Below are positions 1-4,498 of a stretch of DNA of 5,059 bases, in pieces. Source of the stretch: Limnoglobus sp. Its GTDB lineage: Bacteria; Planctomycetota; Planctomycetia; Gemmatales; Gemmataceae. A program made the translations under genes and the position numbers. A model generated the notes under the pieces. That model searched no databases. It was not told the origin of the DNA and worked only from the letters and a program-made list of their open reading frames with translations. How positions within the stretch are numbered: the stretch's first letter is position 1; the number at the start of each line of letters is the position of its first letter. The stretch spans positions 1 to 5,059 of the forward strand of contig JANXNT010000538.1 of NCBI GenBank assembly GCA_025353985.1, in the 5' to 3' direction.

Positions 1-2
1 AC

Positions 3-1031
3 CGCGTCGATATCGGCGACCGCGTCTTCGGTGGACTCGATGCTTACCAGAAGTTGATCGCATCGGGCGTCGATCTCGTCATCCTCGCCACGCCTCCCGG
101 CTTCCGCCCGACACACCTCGAAGCCGCGATCACCGCTGGCAAGCACGTCTTCACCGAGAAGCCCGTTGCCGTCGATGCCCCCGGCATTCGCAAGGTGCTC
201 GCACTCGTCGAAGTCGCGAAGAGCAAGAACATTGCCGTCGTCGCCGGTACGCAACGTCGCCACCAGAAGTCTTACCAGGAAGTTTACAAGCGAATCCAAA
301 ATGGCGATATCGGCGATATCGTCGGCGGTCGCTGTGCGTGGAACAACGCAGGGATTTGGTTCAACAAACGCGAATCGAACGTTACCGATGTCGTGTACCA
401 ATTGAAGAACTGGTACCACTTCGTTTGGTTGTGCGGCGATCACATCGTCGAACAGCACGTTCACAACCTGGACGTCATCAACTGGTTCATCGGTAAGCAC
501 CCCGTTCGCGCAACCGGTATGGGCGGTCGCATTGGTGGCCATGCGGCACGGCCGAACGGAGAATCCAAGGAAGTTGGCAACATCTTCGACCACTTCGCCG
601 TCGAGTACGAATACGGCAACAAAGTCGAGATCGCCAGCTACTGCCGCCACTACCCCGGCCCCGGCGATGTGTCCGAAATGGTCGTCGGCACGAAGGGCAC
701 GATCCGCACCGCGAGCGGCGGCTTCTTCACGATCAACGGCAAGGAAATCTACTCGGCCGAACAAGATAACAAGGACACCTCGCCGTACGTCCTCGAACAC
801 GTGGACATGATCAACAGCATCAAGGCCGGCAAGCCGCTGAACGAACTGCAATCGGTTGCCGAGAGCACCATGACCGCGATCATGGGCCGCATGTCGACCT
901 ACACCGGCGAATCGCTGACGTGGGATAAAGCCCTGGCCAGCAAGCTCGACACGATGCCCGCCAACCTCTCGCTCGATATGGAACTGGCCGTGCCACCCGT
1001 GTCGGTGCCCGGCAAAACGAAGTTTGTGTAA
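3..1031 (+). CDS. Gfo/Idh/MocA family oxidoreductase, C-terminal part (5' end outside window)
   Basis: A probable NAD(P)-dependent oxidoreductase acting on a sugar, inositol or related polyol; the substrate cannot be told from sequence. The frame is open from the window edge (codons in phase with position 3), so the TTG at 54 is an internal Leu, not a start. 342 residues are visible. The run VDLVILATPP (visible residues 23-32) is a late strand of the Rossmann fold. It is followed by AGKHVFTEKPVA, the family's EKP signature (E52-K53-P54). GDHIVEQHVHNLD (about 145-157) is the Asp/His-rich active-site segment that opens the C-terminal alpha/beta domain. The GxGxxG dinucleotide loop, and any Tat signal peptide of the kind common in planctomycete members, would lie upstream. 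The C-terminus (VPGKTKFV, then TAA) looks complete. The gene converges on the minus-strand operon with a 51-bp gap. Confidence 0.93.
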   Translation, partial: RVDIGDRVFGGLDAYQKLIASGVDLVILATPPGFRPTHLEAAITAGKHVFTEKPVAVDAPGIRKVLALVEVAKSKNIAVVAGTQRRHQKSYQEVYKRIQNGDIGDIVGGRCAWNNAGIWFNKRESNVTDVVYQLKNWYHFVWLCGDHIVEQHVHNLDVINWFIGKHPVRATGMGGRIGGHAARPNGESKEVGNIFDHFAVEYEYGNKVEIASYCRHYPGPGDVSEMVVGTKGTIRTASGGFFTINGKEIYSAEQDNKDTSPYVLEHVDMINSIKAGKPLNELQSVAESTMTAIMGRMSTYTGESLTWDKALASKLDTMPANLSLDMELAVPPVSVPGKTKFV

Positions 1032-1053
1032 GCGTTACCAATCGCCTAGACGC

Positions 1054-1078
1054 ATCGCAACGTTTTCGACGTTGCGAT
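1054..1078. terminator. Candidate bidirectional terminator stem between convergent genes
   Basis: A perfect 10-bp inverted repeat (1054-1063 with 1069-1078, 5-nt loop TTTCG) lies in the 51-bp gap between the stop of the oxidoreductase (1031) and the stop of the CitG-like gene (1083). The position between two convergent genes is what suggests termination. Neither strand has a T-tract after the stem, so it is not a textbook intrinsic terminator. It could instead stabilise 3' ends or work with Rho. Confidence 0.5.
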
Positions 1079-1082
1079 ACGG

Positions 1083-1952
1083 TCATAGCCAATCGAGCAC
1101 ATCCCACGGAAACTTTTCGGACACGCTCAACATCTCTTCCCGCAACGCAACGAACACGCACGCGGTGACGAGGTCCGCCGTCGTGCCGGGGTTCAGTGCG
1201 TTGCGATCCGAGCGCAGATAGCGATCGAATTCGACTCCCGCACGGCGGCCATTTTGCGTGTGCAAGCCACCGAGTGCGAACACATGACTGGCTCGTTGTC
1301 GCACATCCTCCGCTGCGAATATGTCTTTCTTTCGTGCGATCAGCGAATCGGGAAACTCGGCGAGCCACCGTAGTTGACACTCGATCACCGCAGGTTCGAT
1401 CCGCCCGAATTTCTCGAACGCCTCCATGAGTGCGGGCACGCCGAAGTCGAAAATGTCCGCGTAGCCGTTGGCGTACTGGTGCGCGATCGCGTCCCGATTT
1501 GCGGCGAGTGTCATCGCCTCTAAAAGCGTGACCGTGGGTGCATCGTGAACGTCCTGTTCGGGGGCATCGCCGAGGCCACCCGGTGCGGCCAGCCGGATCG
1601 CCCGGTAAACGAGTTCGGCATCGTTTACGGTCAGTTCGTCCAACACACTTTGCACACCCGTATTCAGCGGTTCGCCATCGCGCACAGCGGCAAGTGGCGC
1701 GATGGCGAGGCAGATACCGAGGTTGGTATTTTGGCCGACAAACGCCTTGGTCGCTTCGACTGCTGACAGCACCGTTTGGCCGACATGGTCACGGTGCGCG
1801 TATCGAAACGAGGGGCCGATCGCAATCGCGCTGAGCAGGAAATCGGCGAGCGTCGTGTTGGTGAAATCGGCGTGTGGATGGACGTTGCCGACCTTCCGCG
1901 ACAGTACCTCCCACGTACACGCGGTCTGGACGAGTTGCGAAATATCGTTCAT
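1083..1952 (-). CDS. Triphosphoribosyl-dephospho-CoA synthase (CitG/MdcB)-like protein, probably H4MPT-associated type
   Basis: A 289-residue protein of the CitG/MdcB superfamily, whose founding members join the triphosphoribosyl group of ATP to dephospho-CoA. Visible family blocks are WEVLSRKVGNVHPHADF (residues 14-30), EATKAFVGQNTNLGICLAIAPL (66-87, with the NTNLGI core) and LNPGTTADL (253-261). Where classical CitG has a PKPG motif, this protein reads RKVG. No citrate or malonate lyase genes are nearby; its partner is an ATP-grasp ligase. CitG-like proteins also occur among the archaeal-type genes linked to tetrahydromethanopterin synthesis in methylotrophs and planctomycetes (family knowledge, recalled), so that role is more likely than prosthetic-group synthesis (inference). 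ATG at 1952 is chosen because it overlaps the upstream gene's TGA as ATGA and has GAGG 9 nt ahead. It is the last cistron of the operon. The superfamily is secure; the exact reaction is not. Confidence 0.87.
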   Translation of the reverse strand: MNDISQLVQTACTWEVLSRKVGNVHPHADFTNTTLADFLLSAIAIGPSFRYAHRDHVGQTVLSAVEATKAFVGQNTNLGICLAIAPLAAVRDGEPLNTGVQSVLDELTVNDAELVYRAIRLAAPGGLGDAPEQDVHDAPTVTLLEAMTLAANRDAIAHQYANGYADIFDFGVPALMEAFEKFGRIEPAVIECQLRWLAEFPDSLIARKKDIFAAEDVRQRASHVFALGGLHTQNGRRAGVEFDRYLRSDRNALNPGTTADLVTACVFVALREEMLSVSEKFPWDVLDWL

Positions 1953-2800
1953 GAATCGCCAGCCTCAAGCATAAATTGCACGAGCGTTTTGGCCACGTCG
2001 ATGCCGCAAGTCGGTGCGAGTGCCTTCCAGCCGGGCACGGCATTCACTTCGATAATCAACCAATCGCCACGGTCGTTTTGTATCAAATCGACCCCCGCAA
2101 CGATCGCTCCCGTGGCGGCGGCGGCGCGGATTGCAAGTGCGGTTTCGTGTGCCGAAAGTTCGTATTTCTCTGCCGTGCCACCTTGCGCGACATTCGTCCG
2201 CCAGTCTCCGGAGTTCGTGCGCTTCATTGCCGCGATGACCTGATTATTCAGCACGAATGCCCGCACGTCCCAGCCAGGGTGCGGGATGAATTGTTGCAGG
2301 TAAAGGATGCCGCGGGTCTGCTCGATCGCGTGGAATGTTCGCCACGCCAACTCGCGATCCGTCACGCGAACCATACCCCGCCCTTCGGAACCGAAGATCG
2401 GTTTCACGACGACATCGCCACCGAGCGAATCAAACGCTGCGAGCGCATCGTCCGCCAACTGACACACGACTGTCGCAGGCACGGGCAGCCCCGCATTCAT
2501 CAGACGAACGTTCGTGAGATATTTGTCGACGCAAGTTTCGATCGCGCGCGGCGGATTCAGGATCGGCCGCCCACTCAGTTCGAAAGCGTGCATGACATCC
2601 ATGCGGAACACGATTTGCTCCAGCGATCCTGCCGGCATCGTGCGTATGATTGCGGCATCGTACTGCGAAAGGGAGGTGTCATTCGTGGCCGACAGGTGGC
2701 GAAAGTCGACCGCACTCGCACGGTGGCCGAGTTCGCGTGATGCCCAGATGAGTTCTTGCACGTGCCAGCCATCGCCGCGAGAAAGAATCGCAATGTGCAT
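1949..2800 (-). CDS. ATP-grasp ligase, RimK/MptN-like (probable alpha-L-glutamate ligase)
   Basis: A 283-residue ATP-grasp enzyme of the RimK group, expected in the cytoplasm, which forms an amide through an acyl-phosphate intermediate. The N-terminal pre-ATP-grasp domain starts MHIAILSRGDGWH. The ATP-binding part follows: DKYLTNVRLMNAGLPVP (92-108), VVVKPIFGSEGRGMV (130-144, with K133 and the glycine-rich loop), DVRAFV (178-183), and the Mg-binding acids D238 and E251 with N253 in EVNAVPGW. Length and order match RimK, LysX and MptN, which add Glu to ribosomal protein S6, LysW or tetrahydromethanopterin. The CitG-like partner gene favours the pterin cofactor (inference). The start is ATG 2798-2800, which shares one base with the stop of the Uma2 gene (TGATG). 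No clear Shine-Dalgarno precedes it, which fits translational coupling. The frame stays open to 2956 but that stretch lies inside the Uma2 gene. Its TGA overlaps the next ATG by 4 nt. Confidence 0.9.
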   Translation of the reverse strand: MHIAILSRGDGWHVQELIWASRELGHRASAVDFRHLSATNDTSLSQYDAAIIRTMPAGSLEQIVFRMDVMHAFELSGRPILNPPRAIETCVDKYLTNVRLMNAGLPVPATVVCQLADDALAAFDSLGGDVVVKPIFGSEGRGMVRVTDRELAWRTFHAIEQTRGILYLQQFIPHPGWDVRAFVLNNQVIAAMKRTNSGDWRTNVAQGGTAEKYELSAHETALAIRAAAATGAIVAGVDLIQNDRGDWLIIEVNAVPGWKALAPTCGIDVAKTLVQFMLEAGDS

Positions 2801-3384
2801 CACGCCGGCTCGACGGGTGGGGTGGGCAGCGGCGCGGGGAACAAGTCCGCCACACGCACGCGGAAGCCGGGGAACAGCGGCTCGCCGGGAAGTTCTTCCT
2901 CGGCCGTGTAACGGCGAACCGTGCCATCCGCGAGGTAGGTATGAACCGAGCGGCAATCCGGATTCACGACCCAGATCAACGGCACCTTGACGAGCAGATA
3001 ATCGTTGAGTTTGTCTTCGACATCGTAGTACGTGTCGTTCGGCGAGATCACTTCCACTACGAGATCTGGTACGATATATATGATACCGCGAGGTGGGCGA
3101 TTATTCGGAAATCGGCCACTGCGAACGAAGGAGACATTGGGCTTACGAACCGATTTCGGCTTGAGCGGAAAGCACTGATACATCGCATCGGGAGGGAAAA
3201 TGTGGCCCAGGTTCCCCGCACGAATGACCTTCCCGGTCAGGAACATGAGTTCGCCGGAGACGCAACTCGATTCCGCGCCGATATTCAGCTCCTTCAGGTC
3301 GCCATCGACGAGTTCGACGCCGCGGGTGCCCGACATCATTTCAAACTGTTCGGGCGTCAAGTTCGTTCGCAACGAGACGATCAT
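2800..3384 (-). CDS. Uma2 family (DUF820) putative endonuclease
   Basis: A 194-residue protein of the Uma2 family, which has the PD-(D/E)XK nuclease fold and is abundant in planctomycetes and cyanobacteria; its cellular role is unknown. Family landmarks are visible in order: FEMMSGTRGVELVDGDLKEL (14-33), a KPNVSFV block (81-87), PDLVVEVISPNDTYYDVEDKL (106-126, with D107, E111 and K125), LIWVVNPDCRSVHTY (136-150) and the C-terminal LFPGFRVRVADLF (170-182). The length is usual for the family. One oddity is that the PDV acid common in relatives is Asn here (N83, codon AAT at 3136-3138). The start is ATG 3382-3384, with GGAG 6 nt upstream and a promoter match ending about 30 bp upstream. It is the first cistron of a three-gene operon and its TGA shares one base with the next ATG. 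Confidence 0.92.
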   Translation of the reverse strand: MIVSLRTNLTPEQFEMMSGTRGVELVDGDLKELNIGAESSCVSGELMFLTGKVIRAGNLGHIFPPDAMYQCFPLKPKSVRKPNVSFVRSGRFPNNRPPRGIIYIVPDLVVEVISPNDTYYDVEDKLNDYLLVKVPLIWVVNPDCRSVHTYLADGTVRRYTAEEELPGEPLFPGFRVRVADLFPAPLPTPPVEPA

Positions 3385-3390
3385 GGGTCA

Positions 3391-3396
3391 CTCCGG
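3391..3396 (-). promoter_or_regulatory. Shine-Dalgarno for the Uma2 gene
   Basis: On the minus strand CCGGAG lies 6 nt before the ATG at 3384, with GGAG as the anti-16S match. It supports this start and is the only strong ribosome-binding site at the head of the operon. Confidence 0.65.
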
Positions 3397-3412
3397 AGAT
3401 TGCTGCAAAGGG

Positions 3413-3440
3413 ATTATCCCAGAAACGACTTGCGTATCAA
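3413..3440 (-). promoter_or_regulatory. Sigma70-like extended -10 promoter of the Uma2/ATP-grasp/CitG operon
   Basis: On the minus strand, TTGATA (3440-3435, 5 of 6 to the -35 consensus) is followed after 16 nt by GATAAT (3418-3413, 5 of 6 to the -10 consensus). A TGG just ahead of the -10 makes an extended -10 element. Predicted transcription starts near 3405-3407, giving a leader of about 22 nt that contains the Shine-Dalgarno. The -10 lies inside the near-palindrome GGGATAATCCC (3411-3421 area), which could also be an operator. The call is by motif and position only. Confidence 0.6.
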
Positions 3441-3458
3441 TGCAGTTTCACAATTCGC

Positions 3459-3595
3459 TCTTCCGTTTAGCCGCGCTGCGTAGTCTTCGGAGCGAAGCGC
3501 GGGCACGATGTTTCCAAAGGCAAGATGATTGTTCTGAGAGTTCATACCCCGCGCATCGCTACGCAAAGCCTGCGCGGCGCGGCTAAACGAAGACT
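3459..3595. repeat. Large nested imperfect palindrome (REP/BIME- or MITE-like) in the intergenic region
   Basis: This element fills most of the 228-bp gap between the Uma2 start and the IS. The outer arms are a perfect 13-bp inverted pair (3464-3476, CGTTTAGCCGCGC, with 3577-3589). An inner pair, 3491-3503 with 3548-3560, matches at 12 of 13 positions. Shorter pairs also match: GCGTAG 3478-3483 with 3559-3564, and AGTCTTCG 3482-3489 with 3588-3595. The centre (about 3504-3547) is unpaired and AT-richer. The left arm also holds a small hairpin, CTTCG-GAG-CGAAG (3485-3497). It has no credible ORF. Before the IS inserted, it lay about 20 nt after the DUF1553 stop codon, so it may serve as that gene's 3' structure. 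Confidence 0.6.
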
Positions 3596-3612
3596 GATTA
3601 CTCGTGAAACGA

Positions 3613-3616
3613 CTAG
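3613..3616. repeat. Target-site duplication CTAG, left copy
   Basis: CTAG adjoins the left inverted repeat and recurs at 4495-4498. Because CTAG is its own reverse complement, the sequence cannot distinguish a 4-bp CTAG duplication from a 2-bp TA duplication with longer inverted repeats. Both types occur among IS5-family groups. Confidence 0.75.
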
Positions 3617-3628
3617 GCCGTGTGGACA
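3617..3628 (+). repeat. IS terminal inverted repeat, left (transposase 3' side)
   Basis: GCCGTGTGGACA is the exact reverse complement of 4483-4494. With the palindromic CTAG included the symmetry is 16 bp. After it the two ends diverge, with scattered matches. Confidence 0.88.
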
Positions 3629-3655
3629 AGGGTTGGTGAATCCTGGGTATTTGGG

Positions 3656-4096
3656 CTACTGCAACAGGATCATAATCGAGGCCAGTTGAACGAACGCGAG
3701 GAAGTTCTGGGCCTTTTTGTCGTAGCGAGTCGCGACCCGCCGGTACTGCTTCGCCTTCGACCAAAACCGCTCCACGAGGTTTCGGTTCTTGTACTGCGAC
3801 CAGCCGGTGTCCCGCGGCGACTTCGCGTTGCTCCGGCTCGGTATCACGACCTCCGCGCCCGCGTCTTCGATCGCTTTCACGACATCCTGCGAGTCGTAGC
3901 CCTTGTCCGCGATCCCGACCTCGAATGGCACCCCGTCGATCAGTGCCTTCGCCTGGCCCACATCCGATGCCTGCCCCGGCGTCAGGATCAGCTTGACCGG
4001 CAGCCCCAGCCCGTTCACAGCGACGTGGATTTTGGTTCCGAATCCACCCCGGCTCCGGCCTAACTCCTGACTTTCCTGGCCTCCGGTGCCATCCGC
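3656..4096 (-). CDS. IS5-family transposase, OrfB part (reached by -1 frameshift)
   Basis: This is the C-terminal catalytic part of the transposase, 146 residues, in the -1 frame relative to OrfA. Its frame opens inside the A-run at 4097-4104 (a TAA lies just before it) and has no strong independent start, so it is expected only as an OrfA-OrfB fusion of about 247 residues. An inner GTG at 4018 would drop the conserved GRSRGGFGTKIHVAV segment. The second catalytic Asp is in GIADKGYDSQD (about residue 165 of the fusion). The Glu is in NLVERFWSKAKQYRRVATRYDK (about 210), the typical IS5 E-box with the downstream R and K. It ends TAG at 3656, 39 nt inside the left end of the IS. Confidence 0.9.
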   Translation of the reverse strand, partial: ADGTGGQESQELGRSRGGFGTKIHVAVNGLGLPVKLILTPGQASDVGQAKALIDGVPFEVGIADKGYDSQDVVKAIEDAGAEVVIPSRSNAKSPRDTGWSQYKNRNLVERFWSKAKQYRRVATRYDKKAQNFLAFVQLASIMILLQ

Positions 4097-4398
4097 TTTT
4101 TTTTAGCACCCGCCGCGCAGGGGTGCGCCCGGATGACGGTCGAGTCGAGGATCAGCCACTCGAGGTCGGGGTCTTGCAACACGCCGAACACCTTCGCCCA
4201 GACGCCCGAGCGGGACCAGCGGTCGAACCGACGCCACGCGGAGTTCCAGAGGCCAAATCGCTCGGGCAGATCCCGCCACGGGGCTCCGGTCCGGGCGATC
4301 CAGAGTACGGCATCGACGAACCGGCGGTTGTCCTTGCCGAGCCAGTCCGGCTGCCCCGGTCGACCGGGAAGGAAGCCTTCGATGCGGGTCCAGTCCAC
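4060..4398 (-). CDS. IS5-family transposase, OrfA part
   Basis: This is the N-terminal part of the transposase, 112 residues if read to its own TAG at 4060. It carries the DNA-binding, DUF4096-like region: FLPGRPGQ, DNRRFVDAVLWIARTGAPWRDLPERFG and WNSAWRRFDRWSRSGVW. The first catalytic Asp is in LILDSTVIRAH (D85). After AAGAKKK the frame leaves the family sequence (KRMAPEARKVRS is the unshifted tail), which places the frameshift at the A-run. GTG at 4396-4398 is the first standard start after the in-frame TAA at 4462-4464. Family-like residues (RHAISDVDW) are already encoded upstream of it, so the natural start is probably near 4425, where the codon is ATA. If so, the protein would be 9 residues longer at its N-terminus. 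Confidence 0.9.
   Translation of the reverse strand: MDWTRIEGFLPGRPGQPDWLGKDNRRFVDAVLWIARTGAPWRDLPERFGLWNSAWRRFDRWSRSGVWAKVFGVLQDPDLEWLILDSTVIRAHPCAAGAKKKRMAPEARKVRS
4096..4102 (-). promoter_or_regulatory. Programmed -1 frameshift site A_AAA_AAG in the transposase
   Basis: In the OrfA frame the run reads GCT AAA AAA AAG, so A_AAA_AAG is in the right phase for a -1 slip of both tRNAs. The -1 frame then reads GCG GAT GGC and continues as ADGTGGQESQELGRSRGGF, which is the family sequence. This heptamer is the same as the E. coli dnaX slippery site. Confidence 0.85.
4106..4126 (-). other. Hairpin directly upstream of the slippery site
   Basis: The mRNA can pair 4121-4126 with 4106-4111 (GCACCC with GGGTGC, 6 bp, 9-nt loop). 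The stem ends one base before the A-run. Its position just 5' of the shift site suggests it could tune frameshifting, but in a GC-rich coding sequence it may be incidental. Confidence 0.35.
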
Positions 4399-4482
4399 GT
4401 CCGAAATCGCGTGGCGTGCAAGTATGGGCGGCCTTCCGTGGCAGGTGCGTAAGACGGCATCTTACCCAGAAACCCTCACTCC

Positions 4483-4494
4483 TGTCCACACGGC
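4483..4494 (-). repeat. IS terminal inverted repeat, right (transposase 5' side)
   Basis: This is the reverse complement of 3617-3628 with no mismatch. It abuts the right CTAG copy, which forms the stop codon of the neighbouring gene. Confidence 0.88.
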
Positions 4495-4498
4495 CTAG
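4495..4498. repeat. Target-site duplication CTAG, right copy
   Basis: This is the second CTAG copy. Read on the minus strand, 4497-4495 is the TAG stop of the DUF1553 gene, so the duplication keeps that gene's end intact. Confidence 0.75.

Larger units (their letters stand above)
3617..4494 (-). mobile_element. Complete IS5-family insertion sequence (IS427/IS1031-like), about 878 bp
   Basis: The element is bounded by a perfect 12-bp inverted repeat, GCCGTGTGGACA (3617-3628 and 4483-4494), and flanked by CTAG on both sides. Similarity continues inward with a shared CTGGGTA block about 15 nt further in at each end. It holds one transposase split into two frames on the minus strand with a slippery A-run between them, the standard plan of the IS427/IS1031 part of the IS5 family, and the size is normal for that group. 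All three catalytic acids are present and no frame-breaking lesion is seen outside the programmed shift. The one doubt about activity is the missing standard start codon of orfA. It separates the DUF1553 gene from the Uma2 operon. Confidence 0.92.

Noticed and set aside
302..320. Tandem GATATCGGC-like direct repeat in the oxidoreductase
   Set aside because: It encodes the ordinary family segment NGDIGDIVGG; the repeat follows from the protein sequence.
54..1031. Oxidoreductase starting at TTG 54
   Set aside because: The frame is open to the window edge with family sequence (DAYQKLIASGVD), so TTG is an internal Leu and the start lies upstream.
1776..2740. Long plus-strand open frames over the ATP-grasp and CitG-like genes
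   Set aside because: They are Arg/His-rich with no recognisable domain, and lie opposite two well-supported genes; typical shadows of GC-rich coding DNA.
1949..2956. Longer ATP-grasp protein of 335 residues starting near 2956
   Set aside because: The extra 52 residues are an Arg/Pro-rich read-through antiparallel to no domain and lie inside the Uma2 coding region. MHIAILSRGDGWH at 2800 is the proper N-terminus and forms the TGATG junction.
3385..3612. Possible small gene in the gap between the Uma2 gene and the IS
   Set aside because: Neither strand has a frame with both a start and a ribosome-binding site. The stretch is explained by the promoter and the palindromic repeat.
3414..4109. A 231-residue minus-strand frame running from the IS into the intergenic repeat
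   Set aside because: It is out of frame with both transposase parts, has low-complexity Gly/Arg content, and crosses the IS boundary. It is not a gene.
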